Of a DNA stretch of 64,000 nucleotides, positions 1 through 14,520 are shown piece by piece. This DNA comes from Megachile rotundata (taxonomy: Eukaryota; Arthropoda; Insecta; Hymenoptera; Megachilidae), in contig NW_027473625.1 in the NCBI RefSeq assembly GCF_050947335.1, forward strand, positions 1-64,000, read 5' to 3'. The notes beneath the pieces are model-generated. The model had not been told where the DNA came from. It worked only from the letters and a program-made list of their open reading frames with translations, and made no database searches. Both the position numbers and the translations under genes were made by a program. Within the stretch, counting starts at the first letter, position 1, and each line of letters begins with the position of its first letter.

Positions 1-1326
1 TTAATAATATGAGTCAGATTGATAATAGTGAGTGTAATGAGTATAGTAATTGTCGTTCTATCGATCATATAAGCATAATATGGCTAATAATATGAGTTAG
101 ATTGATAATAATAAGAGTAATAAGTATAGTAAATGTCGTGCTATCGATCATATCTGCATAATATGGTTAATAATATGAGTTAGATTGATAATAGTGAGTG
201 TAATAAGTATAGTGATTGACCTCCTATCGATCGTATTAGCATAATATGGTTAATAATATGAGTTAGATTGATAATAGTGAGTGTAATAAGTATAGTAATT
301 GTCGTTCTATCGATCATATAAGCATAATATGGCTAATAATATGACTTAGATTGATAATAATAAGAGTAATGAGTATAGAAATTGTAGTTCTATCGATCAT
401 ATCTGCATAATATGGTTAATAATATGAGTTAGATTGATAATATTAAGATTAATAAGTATAGTATTTGTCGGTCTAGCGATCATATAAGCATAATATGGCT
501 AATAATATGAGTTATATTGATAATAATAAGAGTAATAAGTATAGTGATTGTCGTTCTATCGATCACATAAGCATAATATGGCTAATAATATGAGTTAGAT
601 TGATAACAATAAGAGCAATATTTATAGTAATTGTCGTTCTATCGATCACATATGCATAATATGGCTAGTAATATGAGTTAGATTGATAATAATAAGAGTA
701 ATGGGTATAGTAATTGTCGTTCTATCGATCATATAAGCATAATATGGCTAATAATATGAGTTAGATTGATAATAATAAGAGTAATGAGTATAGTAATTGT
801 CGTTCTATCGATCATATAAGCGTAATATGGCTAATAATATGAGTTAGATTGATAATAATAGGAGTAATGAGTATAGTAATTGTCATTCTATCGATCATAT
901 AAGCATAATATGGCTAATAATATGAGTTAGATTGATAATAATAAGAGTAATGAGTATAGTAATTGTCGTTCTATCGATCATATAAGCATAATATGGCTAA
1001 CAATATGAGTTAGATTGATAACAATAAGAGTAATGAGTATAGAAATTGTAGTTCTATCGATCATATCTGCATAATATGGTTAATAATATGAGTTAGATTG
1101 ATAATATTAAGATTAATAAGTATAGTATTTGTCGGTCTAGCGATCACATAAACACAATATGGCTAATAATATGAGTTAGATTGATAATAATAAGAGTAAT
1201 AAGTATAGTAATTGTCGTTCTAACGATCATATAAGCATAATATGGTTAATAATATGAGTTAAATTAATAGTAATAAGTGTAGTGAGTATAGTAATTGTCG
1301 TTCTATCGATCATATAAGCATAATAT
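1..1326 (+). repeat. 16-monomer block, copy 1 (also at 6641-7966)
   Basis: By eye this block matches 6641-7966 without a difference I could find, at an offset of 6640 bp (80 x 83). It opens with a rare tag, gagtcagattgataatag. The first 937 bases also recur at 2242-3178 (offset 2241 = 27 x 83), and the opening tag recurs again at 16601 and 20833. The match ends near 1327, where ataatatggc here faces ataatatagc in the other copy. Confidence 0.85.
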
Positions 1327-2241
1327 GGCTAATAATATGAGTTAGATTGATAATAATGAGAGTAATGAGTATAGTAATTGTCGTTCTATCGATCATATAA
1401 GCATAATATGGCTAATAATATGAGTTAGATTGATAATAATAAGGGTAGTGAGTATAGTAATTGTCGTTCTATCGATTATATAAGCATAATATGGCTAATA
1501 ATATGAGTTAGATTGATAATAATAAGAGTAATGAGTATAGTAATTCTCGTTCTATCGATGATATAAGCATAATATGGTTAATAATATGAGTTAGATTGAT
1601 ATTAGTGAGTGTAATAAGTATAGTAATTGACCTTCTATCGATCGTATTAGCACAATATGGTTAATAATATGAGTTAGATTGATAATAGTAGGAGTAATGT
1701 GTATAGTAATTGTCGTTCTATCGATCGTATCTGCATAATATGGTTAATAATATGAGTTAGATTGATAATAATAAGAGTAATGAGTATAGTAATTGTAGTT
1801 CTATCGATCATATAAGCATAGTATGGCTAATAATATGAGTTAGATTGATAAAAATAAGTGTGATAAGTATAGTAATTGTCGTTCTGTCGATCATATAAGC
1901 ATAATATGGCTAATAATATGAGTTAGATTGATAATAATAAGAGTAATATGTATAGTAATTGTCGTTCTATCGATCATTAAAGCATAATATGGCTAATAAT
2001 ATGAGTTAGATTGAAAATACTAAGAGTAGTGAGTATAGTAATTATCGTTCTATCGATCATATAAGCATAATATGGCTAATAATATGAGCTAGATTGATAC
2101 TAATAAGAGTAGTAAGTATAGTAATTGTTGTTCGATCGATCATATAAGCATAATATGGCTAATAATATGAGTTAGATTGATAATAATATGAGTAGTGAGT
2201 ATAGTAATTGTCGTTCTGTCGATTATATTAGCATAATATGG

Positions 2242-3178
2242 TTAATAATATGAGTCAGATTGATAATAGTGAGTGTAATGAGTATAGTAATTGTCGTTCT
2301 ATCGATCATATAAGCATAATATGGCTAATAATATGAGTTAGATTGATAATAATAAGAGTAATAAGTATAGTAAATGTCGTGCTATCGATCATATCTGCAT
2401 AATATGGTTAATAATATGAGTTAGATTGATAATAGTGAGTGTAATAAGTATAGTGATTGACCTCCTATCGATCGTATTAGCATAATATGGTTAATAATAT
2501 GAGTTAGATTGATAATAGTGAGTGTAATAAGTATAGTAATTGTCGTTCTATCGATCATATAAGCATAATATGGCTAATAATATGACTTAGATTGATAATA
2601 ATAAGAGTAATGAGTATAGAAATTGTAGTTCTATCGATCATATCTGCATAATATGGTTAATAATATGAGTTAGATTGATAATATTAAGATTAATAAGTAT
2701 AGTATTTGTCGGTCTAGCGATCATATAAGCATAATATGGCTAATAATATGAGTTATATTGATAATAATAAGAGTAATAAGTATAGTGATTGTCGTTCTAT
2801 CGATCACATAAGCATAATATGGCTAATAATATGAGTTAGATTGATAACAATAAGAGCAATATTTATAGTAATTGTCGTTCTATCGATCACATATGCATAA
2901 TATGGCTAGTAATATGAGTTAGATTGATAATAATAAGAGTAATGGGTATAGTAATTGTCGTTCTATCGATCATATAAGCATAATATGGCTAATAATATGA
3001 GTTAGATTGATAATAATAAGAGTAATGAGTATAGTAATTGTCGTTCTATCGATCATATAAGCGTAATATGGCTAATAATATGAGTTAGATTGATAATAAT
3101 AGGAGTAATGAGTATAGTAATTGTCATTCTATCGATCATATAAGCATAATATGGCTAATAATATGAGTTAGATTGATA
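2242..3178 (+). repeat. 11-monomer block, copy 2 of the gagtcagat-tagged unit
   Basis: This repeats positions 1-937 at a spacing of exactly 27 monomers (2241 bp). The match stops inside a monomer near 3178, where the other copies continue with gataataataagag but this one continues with gataatagtgagtg. The following 165 bases resemble the pair of monomers at about 2420-2575. The pattern fits an in-register exchange or gene-conversion tract between misaligned repeats. Confidence 0.82.
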
Positions 3179-3439
3179 ATAGTGAGTGTAATAAGTATAG
3201 TGATTGACCTCCTATCGATCGTATTAGCATAATATGGTTAATAATATGAGTTAGATTGATAATAGTGAGTGTAATAAGTATAGTAATTGTCGTTCTATCG
3301 ATCATATAAGCATAATATGGCTAATAATATGAGTTAGATTGATAATAATAAGATTAATGGGTATAGTAATTGCCGTTCTATCGATCATATAAGCATAATA
3401 TGGCTAATAATATGAGTTAGATTGATAATAATAAGACTA

Positions 3440-6400
3440 ATGAGTATAGTAATTGTAGTTCTATCAATCCTATGTGCATAATATGGTTAAGAATATGAGT
3501 TAGATTTATAATAATAAGAGTAATAAGTATAGTAATTGTAGTTCTATCGATCATATAAGCATAATATGGCTAATAATATGAGTTAGATTGATAATAATGA
3601 GAGTAATAAGTATAGTAATTGTAGTTCCATCGATCATATAAGCATAATATGGCTAATAATATGAGTTAGATTGATAATCATGAGAGTAATAAGTATAGTA
3701 ATTTTCGTTCTATCGATCACATAAGCATAATATGGCTAATAATATGAGTTGGATTGATAATAATAAGAGGAATAAGTATAGTAATTGTCGTTCTATCGAT
3801 CATATAAGCATAATATGGCTAATAATATGAGTTAGATTGATAATAATAAGAGTAATAAGTATAGTAATTGTCGTTCTATCGATCATATAAGCATAATATG
3901 GCTAATAATATGAGTTAAATTGATAGTAATAAGAGTAGTGAGTATAGTAATTGTCGTTCTATCGATCATATAAGCATAATATGGCTAATAATATGAGTTA
4001 GATTGATAATAATAAGAGTAATGGGTATAGTAATTGCCGTTCTATCGATCATATAAGCATAATATGGCTAATAATATGAGTTAGATCGATAATAATAAGA
4101 GTAATGAGTATAGTAATTGTAGTTCTATCAATCCTATGTGCATAATATGGTTAAGAATATGAGTTAGATTTATAATAATAAGAGTAATAAGTATAGTAAT
4201 TGTAGTTCTATCGATCATATAAGCATAATATTGCTAATAATATGAGTTAGATTGATAATAATGAGAGTAATAAGTATAGTAATTGTCGTTCTATCGATCA
4301 TATTTGCATAATATGGTTAATAATATGAGTTAGATTGATAATAATGAGAGTAATAAGTATAGTAATTTTCGTTCTATCGATGACATAAGCATAATATGGC
4401 TAATAATATGAGTTAGATTGATAATAATAATAGTACTAAGTATAGTAACTGTAGTTCTATCGATCATATAAGCATAATATGGCTAATAATATGAGTTAGA
4501 TTGATAATAATAGGAGTAATGAGTATAGTAATTGTCATTCTATCGATCATATAAGCATAATATGGCTAATAATATGAGTTAGATTGATAATAATAAGAGT
4601 AATGGGTATAGTAATTGCCGTTCTATCGATCATATAAGCATAATATGGCTAATAATATGAGTTAGATCGATAATAATAAGAGTAATGAGTATAGTAATTG
4701 TAGTTCTATCAATCCTATGTGCATAATATGGTTAAGAATATGAGTTAGATTTATAATAATAAGAGTAATAAGTATAGTAATTGTAGTTCTATCGATCATA
4801 TAAGCATAATATTGCTAATAATATGAGTTAGATTGATAATAATGAGAGTAATAAGTATAGTAATTGTCGTTCTATCGATCATATTTGCATAATATGGTTA
4901 ATAATATGAGTTAGATTGATAATAATGAGAGTAATAAGTATAGTAATTTTCGTTCTATCGATGACATAAGCATAATATGGCTAATAATATGAGTTAGATT
5001 GATAATAATAAGAGGAATAAGTATAGTAATTGTCGTTCTATCGGTCATATAAGCATAATATGGCTAATAATATGAGTTAGATTGATAATAATAAGAGTAA
5101 TGAGTATAGTAATTGTCATTCTATCGATCATATAAGCATAATATGGCTAATAATATGAGTTAGATTGATAATAATAAGAGTAATGAGTATAGTAATTGTC
5201 GTTCTATCGATCATATAAGCATAATATGGCTAACAATATGAGTTAGATTGATAACAATAAGAGTAATGAGTATAGAAATTGTAGTTCTATCGATCATATC
5301 TGCATAATATGGTTAATAATATGAGTTAGATTGATAATATTAAGATTAATATGTATAGTATTTGTCGGTCTAGCGATCACATAAACACAATATGGCTAAT
5401 AATATGAGTTAGATTGATAATAATAAGAGTAATAAGTATAGTAATTGTCGTTCTAACGATCATATAAGCATAATATGGTTAATAATATGAGTTAAATTAA
5501 TAGTAATAAGTGTAGTGAGTATAGTAATTGTCGTTCTATCGATCATATAAGCATAATATAGCTAATAATATGAGTTAGATTGATAATAATAAGAGTAATG
5601 GGTATAGTAATTGCCGTTCTATCGATCATATAAGCATAATATGGCTAATAATATGAGTTAGATTGATAATAATAAGAGTAATGAGTATAGTAATTGTAGT
5701 TCTATCAATCCTATGTGCATAATATGGTTAAGAATATGAGTTAGATTTATAATAATAAGAGTAATAAGTATAGTAATTGTAGTTCTATCGATCATATAAG
5801 CATAATATGGCTAATAATATGAGTTAGATTGATAATAATGAGAGTAATAAGTATAGTAATTGTAGTTCTATCGATCATATAAGCATAATATGGCTAATAA
5901 TATGAGTTAGATTGATAATAATGAGAGTAATAAGTATAGTAATTTTCGTTCTATCGATCACATAAGCATAATATGGCTAATAATATGAGTTAGATTGATA
6001 ATAATAAGAGGAATAAGTATAGTAATTGTCGTTCTATCGATCATATAAGCATAATATGGCTAATAATATGAGTTAGATTGATAATAATAAGAGTAATAAG
6101 TATAGTAATTGTCGTTCTATCGATCATATAAGCATAATATGGCTAATAATATGAGTTAAATTGATAGTAATAAGAGTAGTGAGTATAGTAATTGTCGTTC
6201 TATCGATCATATAAGCATAATATGGCTAATAATATGAGTTAGATTGATAATAATAAGATTAATGGGTATAGTAATTGCCGTTCTATCGATCATATAAGCA
6301 TAATATGGCTAATAATATGAGTTAGATTGATAATAATAAGACTAATGAGTATAGTAATTGTAGTTCTATCAATCCTATGTGCATAATATGGTTAAGAATA

Positions 6401-6584
6401 TGAGTTAGATTTATAATAATAAGAGTAATAAGTATAGTAATTGTAGTTCTATCGATCATATAAGCATAATATGGCTAATAATATGAGTTAGATTGATAAT
6501 AATGAGAGTAATAAGTATAGTAATTGTAGTTCCATCGATCATATAAGCATAATATGGCTAATAATATGAGTTAGATTGATAATA
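3440..6584 (+). repeat. 38-monomer block, copy 1 (also at 8670-11813)
   Basis: A 3.1-kb block repeated 5229 bp (63 x 83) downstream. Rare private variants pair exactly: gataatcat at 3673 and 8902, tagtactaag at 4431 and 9660, ataatatagc at 5553 and 10782, taataagatt at 6251 and 11480. A second internal spacing of 35 monomers (2905 bp) links taataagatt at 3346 with the copy at 6251. The block therefore shows nested, successive amplifications. Confidence 0.85.
3962..5011 (+). repeat. Tandem duplication of seven monomers (581 bp)
   Basis: Positions 3962-4430 repeat at 4543-5011. The tag ttagatcgat lies at about 4081 and again 581 bp (7 x 83) later. The copies separate at the end, where one continues tagtactaag and the other agaggaataag. 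The same duplicated state is present in the copy at about 9191-10240 and absent from the third copy near 12.0-12.56 kb. Either it arose before the 63-monomer amplification or it was lost from the third copy by unequal exchange. Confidence 0.83.
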
Positions 6585-8657
6585 ATATGAGTAGTGAGTA
6601 TAGTAATTGTCGTTCTGTCGATTATATTAGCATAATATGGTTAATAATATGAGTCAGATTGATAATAGTGAGTGTAATGAGTATAGTAATTGTCGTTCTA
6701 TCGATCATATAAGCATAATATGGCTAATAATATGAGTTAGATTGATAATAATAAGAGTAATAAGTATAGTAAATGTCGTGCTATCGATCATATCTGCATA
6801 ATATGGTTAATAATATGAGTTAGATTGATAATAGTGAGTGTAATAAGTATAGTGATTGACCTCCTATCGATCGTATTAGCATAATATGGTTAATAATATG
6901 AGTTAGATTGATAATAGTGAGTGTAATAAGTATAGTAATTGTCGTTCTATCGATCATATAAGCATAATATGGCTAATAATATGACTTAGATTGATAATAA
7001 TAAGAGTAATGAGTATAGAAATTGTAGTTCTATCGATCATATCTGCATAATATGGTTAATAATATGAGTTAGATTGATAATATTAAGATTAATAAGTATA
7101 GTATTTGTCGGTCTAGCGATCATATAAGCATAATATGGCTAATAATATGAGTTATATTGATAATAATAAGAGTAATAAGTATAGTGATTGTCGTTCTATC
7201 GATCACATAAGCATAATATGGCTAATAATATGAGTTAGATTGATAACAATAAGAGCAATATTTATAGTAATTGTCGTTCTATCGATCACATATGCATAAT
7301 ATGGCTAGTAATATGAGTTAGATTGATAATAATAAGAGTAATGGGTATAGTAATTGTCGTTCTATCGATCATATAAGCATAATATGGCTAATAATATGAG
7401 TTAGATTGATAATAATAAGAGTAATGAGTATAGTAATTGTCGTTCTATCGATCATATAAGCGTAATATGGCTAATAATATGAGTTAGATTGATAATAATA
7501 GGAGTAATGAGTATAGTAATTGTCATTCTATCGATCATATAAGCATAATATGGCTAATAATATGAGTTAGATTGATAATAATAAGAGTAATGAGTATAGT
7601 AATTGTCGTTCTATCGATCATATAAGCATAATATGGCTAACAATATGAGTTAGATTGATAACAATAAGAGTAATGAGTATAGAAATTGTAGTTCTATCGA
7701 TCATATCTGCATAATATGGTTAATAATATGAGTTAGATTGATAATATTAAGATTAATAAGTATAGTATTTGTCGGTCTAGCGATCACATAAACACAATAT
7801 GGCTAATAATATGAGTTAGATTGATAATAATAAGAGTAATAAGTATAGTAATTGTCGTTCTAACGATCATATAAGCATAATATGGTTAATAATATGAGTT
7901 AAATTAATAGTAATAAGTGTAGTGAGTATAGTAATTGTCGTTCTATCGATCATATAAGCATAATATAGCTAATAATATGAGTTAGATTGATAATAATAAG
8001 AGTAATGGGTATAGTAATTGCCGTTCTATCGATCATATAAGCATAATATGGCTAATAATATGAGTTAGATTGATAATAATAAGAGTAATGAGTATAGTAA
8101 TTGTAGTTCTATCAATCCTATGTGCATAATATGGTTAAGAATATGAGTTAGATTTATAATAATAAGAGTAATAAGTATAGTAATTGTAGTTCTATCGATC
8201 ATATAAGCATAATATGGCTAATAATATGAGTTAGATTGATAATAATGAGAGTAATAAGTATAGTAATTGTAGTTCTATCGATCATATAAGCATAATATGG
8301 CTAATAATATGAGTTAGATTGATAATAATGAGAGTAATAAGTATAGTAATTTTCGTTCTATCGATCACATAAGCATAATATGGCTAATAATATGAGTTAG
8401 ATTGATAATAATAAGAGGAATAAGTATAGTAATTGTCGTTCTATCGATCATATAAGCATAATATGGCTAATAATATGAGTTAGATTGATAATAATAAGAG
8501 TAATAAGTATAGTAATTGTCGTTCTATCGATCATATAAGTATAATATGGCTAATAATATGAGTTAAATTGATAGTAATAAGAGTAGTGAGTATAGTAATT
8601 GTCGTTCTATCGATCATATAAGCATAATATGGCTAATAATATGAGTTAGATTGATAA

Positions 8658-8690
8658 TAATAAGATTAATGGGTATAGTAATTGTAGTTC
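8658..8690 (+). repeat. Hybrid monomer at an unequal-exchange junction
   Basis: Elsewhere (6241-6410, 11470-11640) two successive monomers carry separate tags. The first has aagattaatgggtatag followed by attgccgtt; the second has aagactaatgagtatag followed by attgtagtt and atcaatccta. Here one monomer has the left half of the first (attaatggg) and the right half of the second (attgtagtt, atcaatccta). The switch lies between the diagnostic g at 8672 and the diagnostic ta at 8685-8686. One monomer's length has been lost and the 83-bp register is intact. Confidence 0.8.
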
Positions 8691-11600
8691 TATCAATCCT
8701 ATGTGCATAATATGGTTAAGAATATGAGTTAGATTTATAATAATAAGAGTAATAAGTATAGTAATTGTAGTTCTATCGATCATATAAGCATAATATGGCT
8801 AATAATATGAGTTAGATTGATAATAATGAGAGTAATAAGTATAGTAATTGTAGTTCCATCGATCATATAAGCATAATATGGCTAATAATATGAGTTAGAT
8901 TGATAATCATGAGAGTAATAAGTATAGTAATTTTCGTTCTATCGATCACATAAGCATAATATGGCTAATAATATGAGTTGGATTGATAATAATAAGAGGA
9001 ATAAGTATAGTAATTGTCGTTCTATCGATCATATAAGCATAATATGGCTAATAATATGAGTTAGATTGATAATAATAAGAGTAATAAGTATAGTAATTGT
9101 CGTTCTATCGATCATATAAGCATAATATGGCTAATAATATGAGTTAAATTGATAGTAATAAGAGTAGTGAGTATAGTAATTGTCGTTCTATCGATCATAT
9201 AAGCATAATATGGCTAATAATATGAGTTAGATTGATAATAATAAGAGTAATGGGTATAGTAATTGCCGTTCTATCGATCATATAAGCATAATATGGCTAA
9301 TAATATGAGTTAGATCGATAATAATAAGAGTAATGAGTATAGTAATTGTAGTTCTATCAATCCTATGTGCATAATATGGTTAAGAATATGAGTTAGATTT
9401 ATAATAATAAGAGTAATAAGTATAGTAATTGTAGTTCTATCGATCATATAAGCATAATATTGCTAATAATATGAGTTAGATTGATAATAATGAGAGTAAT
9501 AAGTATAGTAATTGTCGTTCTATCGATCATATTTGCATAATATGGTTAATAATATGAGTTAGATTGATAATAATGAGAGTAATAAGTATAGTAATTTTCG
9601 TTCTATCGATGACATAAGCATAATATGGCTAATAATATGAGTTAGATTGATAATAATAATAGTACTAAGTATAGTAACTGTAGTTCTATCGATCATATAA
9701 GCATAATATGGCTAATAATATGAGTTAGATTGATAATAATAGGAGTAATGAGTATAGTAATTGTCATTCTATCGATCATATAAGCATAATATGGCTAATA
9801 ATATGAGTTAGATTGATAATAATAAGAGTAATGGGTATAGTAATTGCCGTTCTATCGATCATATAAGCATAATATGGCTAATAATATGAGTTAGATCGAT
9901 AATAATAAGAGTAATGAGTATAAAAATTGTAGTTCTATCAATCCTATGTGCATAATATGGTTAAGAATATGAGTTAGATTTATAATAATAAGAGTAATAA
10001 GTATAGTAATTGTAGTTCTATCGATCATATAAGCATAATATTGCTAATAATATGAGTTAGATTGATAATAATGAGAGTAATAAGTATAGTAATTGTCGTT
10101 CTATCGATCATATTTGCATAATATGGTTAATAATATGAGTTAGATTGATAATAATGAGAGTAATAAGTATAGTAATTTTCGTTCTATCGATGACATAAGC
10201 ATAATATGGCTAATAATATGAGTTAGATTGATAATAATAAGAGGAATAAGTATAGTAATTGTCGTTCTATCGGTCATATAAGCATAATATGGCTAATAAT
10301 ATGAGTTAGATTGATAATAATAAGAGTAATGAGTATAGTAATTGTCATTCTATCGATCATATAAGCATAATATGGCTAATAATATGAGTTAGATTGATAA
10401 TAATAAGAGTAATGAGTATAGTAATTGTCGTTCTATCGATCATATAAGCATAATATGGCTAACAATATGAGTTAGATTGATAACAATAAGAGTAATGAGT
10501 ATAGAAATTGTAGTTCTATCGATCATATCTGCATAATATGGTTAATAATATGAGTTAGATTGATAATATTAAGATTAATATGTATAGTATTTGTCGGTCT
10601 AGCGATCACATAAACACAATATGGCTAATAATATGAGTTAGATTGATAATAATAAGAGTAATAAGTATAGTAATTGTCGTTCTAACGATCATATAAGCAT
10701 AATATGGTTAATAATATGAGTTAAATTAATAGTAATAAGTGTAGTGAGTATAGTAATTGTCGTTCTATCGATCATATAAGCATAATATAGCTAATAATAT
10801 GAGTTAGATTGATAATAATAAGAGTAATGGGTATAGTAATTGCCGTTCTATCGATCATATAAGCATAATATGGCTAATAATATGAGTTAGATTGATAATA
10901 ATAAGAGTAATGAGTATAGTAATTGTAGTTCTATCAATCCTATGTGCATAATATGGTTAAGAATATGAGTTAGATTTATAATAATAAGAGTAATAAGTAT
11001 AGTAATTGTAGTTCTATCGATCATATAAGCATAATATGGCTAATAATATGAGTTAGATTGATAATAATGAGAGTAATAAGTATAGTAATTGTAGTTCTAT
11101 CGATCATATAAGCATAATATGGCTAATAATATGAGTTAGATTGATAATAATGAGAGTAATAAGTATAGTAATTTTCGTTCTATCGATCACATAAGCATAA
11201 TATGGCTAATAATATGAGTTAGATTGATAATAATAAGAGGAATAAGTATAGTAATTGTCGTTCTATCGATCATATAAGCATAATATGGCTAATAATATGA
11301 GTTAGATTGATAATAATAAGAGTAATAAGTATAGTAATTGTCGTTCTATCGATCATATAAGCATAATATGGCTAATAATATGAGTTAAATTGATAGTAAT
11401 AAGAGTAGTGAGTATAGTAATTGTCGTTCTATCGATCATATAAGCATAATATGGCTAATAATATGAGTTAGATTGATAATAATAAGATTAATGGGTATAG
11501 TAATTGCCGTTCTATCGATCATATAAGCATAATATGGCTAATAATATGAGTTAGATTGATAATAATAAGACTAATGAGTATAGTAATTGTAGTTCTATCA

Positions 11601-11813
11601 ATCCTATGTGCATAATATGGTTAAGAATATGAGTTAGATTTATAATAATAAGAGTAATAAGTATAGTAATTGTAGTTCTATCGATCATATAAGCATAATA
11701 TGGCTAATAATATGAGTTAGATTGATAATAATGAGAGTAATAAGTATAGTAATTGTAGTTCCATCGATCATATAAGCATAATATGGCTAATAATATGAGT
11801 TAGATTGATAATC
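8670..11813 (+). repeat. 38-monomer block, copy 2 (of 3440-6584)
   Basis: Downstream copy at an offset of 63 x 83 bp, with few substitutions (for example ataaaaattg near 9921 where the first copy has atagtaattg). Its left edge is a hybrid monomer (see 8658-8690). A further partial copy begins about 2905 bp later: gataatcat is at 11807 and ttagatcgat-type monomers are near 9313 and 12218. That third copy lacks the seven-monomer duplication, because the agaggaa tag is at 12564, only 2324 bp (28 x 83) after 10240. Confidence 0.83.
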
Positions 11814-13379
11814 ATGAGAGTAATAAGTATAGTAATTTTCGTTCTATCGATCACATAAGCATAATATGGCTAATAATATGAGTTGGATTGATAATAATAA
11901 GAGGAATAAGTATAGTAATTGTCGTTCTATCGATCATATAAGCATAATATGGCTAATAATATGAGTTAGATTGATAATAATAAGAGTAATAAGTATAGTA
12001 ATTGTCGTTCTATCGATCATATAAGCATAATATGGCTAATAATATGAGTTAAATTGATAGTAATAAGAGTAGTGAGTATAGTAATTGTCGTTCTATCGAT
12101 CATATAAGCATAATATGGCTAATAATATGAGTTAGATTGATAATAATAAGAGTAATGGGTATAGTAATTGCCGTTCTATCGATCATATAAGCATAATATG
12201 GCTAATAATATGAGTTAGATCGATAATAATAAGAGTAATGAGTATAGTAATTGTAGTTCTATCAATCCTATGTGCATAATATGGTTAAGAATATGAGTTA
12301 GATTTATAATAATAAGAGTAATAAGTATAGTAATTGTAGTTCTATCGATCATATAAGCATAATATTGCTAATAATATGAGTTAGATTGATAATAATGAGA
12401 GTAATAAGTATAGTAATTGTCGTTCTATCGATCATATTTGCATAATATGGTTAATAATATGAGTTAGATTGATAATAATGAGAGTAATAAGTATAGTAAT
12501 TTTCGTTCTATCGATGACATAAGCATAATATGGCTAATAATATGAGTTAGATTGATAATAATAAGAGGAATAAGTATAGTAATTGTCGTTCTATCGGTCA
12601 TATAAGCATAATATGGCTAATAATATGAGTTAGATTGATAATAATAAGAGTAATGAGTATAGTAATTGTCATTCTATCGATCATATAAGCATAATATGGC
12701 TAATAATATGAGTTAGATTGATAATAATAAGAGTAATGAGTATAGTAATTGTCGTTCTATCGATCATATAAGCATAATATGGCGAACAATATGAGTTAGA
12801 TTGATAACAATAAGAGTAATGAGTATAGAAATTGTAGTTCTATCGATCATATCTGCATAATATGGTTAATAATATGAGTTAGATTGATAATATTAAGATT
12901 AATATGTATAGTATTTGTCGGTCTAGCGATCACATAAACACAATATGGCTAATAATATGAGTTAGATTGATAATAATAAGAGTAATAAGTATAGTAATTG
13001 TCGTTCTAACGATCATATAAGCATAATATGGTTAATAATATGAGTTAAATTAATAGTAATAAGAGTAGTGAGTATAGTAATTGTCGTTCTATCGATCATA
13101 TAAGCATAATATAGCTAATAATATGAGTTAGATTGATAATAATAAGAGTAGTGGGTATAGTAATTGCCGTTCTATCGATCATATAAGCATAATATGGCTA
13201 ATAATATGAGTTAGATTGATAATAATAAGAGTAATGAGTATAGTAATTGTAGTTCTATCAATCCTATGTGCATAATATGGTTAAGAATATGAGTTAGATT
13301 TATAATAATAAGAGTAATAAGTATAGTAATTGTAGTTCTATCGATCATATAAGCATAATATGGCTAATAATATGAGTTA

Positions 13380-14520
13380 GACTGATAATAATAAGAGTAA
13401 TGAGTATAGTAATTGTCGTTCTATCGATCATATAAGCATAATATGGCTAATAATATGAGTTATATTGATAATAATAAGAGTAATGAGTATAGTAATTGTC
13501 GTTCTATCGATCACATAAGCATAATATGGCTAATAATATGAGTTAGATTGATAATAATAAGAGCAATATTTATAGTAATTGTCGTTCTATCGATCACATA
13601 TGCATAATATGGCTAGTAATATGAGTTAGATTGATAATAATAAGAGTAATGGGTATAGTAATTGTCGTTCTATCGATCATATAAGCATAATATGGCTAAT
13701 AATATGAGTTAGATTGATAATAATAAGAGTAATGAGTATAGTAATTGTCGTTCTATCGATCATATAAGCATAATATGGCTAATAATATGAGTTAGATTGA
13801 TAATAATAAGAGTAATGAGTATAGTAATTGTCATTCTATCGATCATATAAGCATAATATGGCTAATAATATGAGTTAGATTGTTAATAATAAGAGTAATG
13901 AGTATAGTAATTGTCGTTCTATCGATCATATAAGCATAATGTGGCTAACAATGTGAGTTAGATTGATAACAATAAGAGTAATGAGTATAGAAATTGTAGT
14001 TCTATCGATCATATCTGCATAATATGGTTAATAATATGAGTTAGATTGATAATATTAAGATTAATAAGTATAGTATTTGTCGGTCTAGCGATCATATAAG
14101 CATAATATGGCTAATAATATGAGTTATATTGATAATAATAAGAGTAATAAGTATAGTGATTGTCGTTCTATCGATCACATAAGCATAATATGGCTAATAA
14201 TATGAGTTAGATTGATAATAATAAGAGCAATATTTATAGTAATTGTCGTTCTATCGATCACATATGCATAATATGGCTAGTAATATGAGTTAGATTGATA
14301 ATAATAAGAGTAATGGGTATAGTAATTGTCGTTCTATCGATCATATAAGCATAATATGGCTAATAATATGAGTTAGATTGATAATAATAAGAGTAATGAG
14401 TATAGTAATTGTCGTTCTATCGATCATATAAGCGTAATATGGCTAATAATATGAGTTAGATTGATAATAATAAGAGTAATGAGTATAGTAATTGTCGTTC
14501 TATCGATCATATAAGCATAA
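13380..14520 (+). repeat. Eight-monomer tandem duplication
   Basis: The rare tag agcaatatttatag at 13562 recurs at 14226, exactly 664 bp (8 x 83) later, with similar neighbouring monomers (tatattgata-type before, ctagtaatatg-type after). The same tag is also seen near 612, 2853 and 7252, so this is a local re-amplification of an older block. Edges are approximate because the copies differ by scattered substitutions. Confidence 0.7.
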
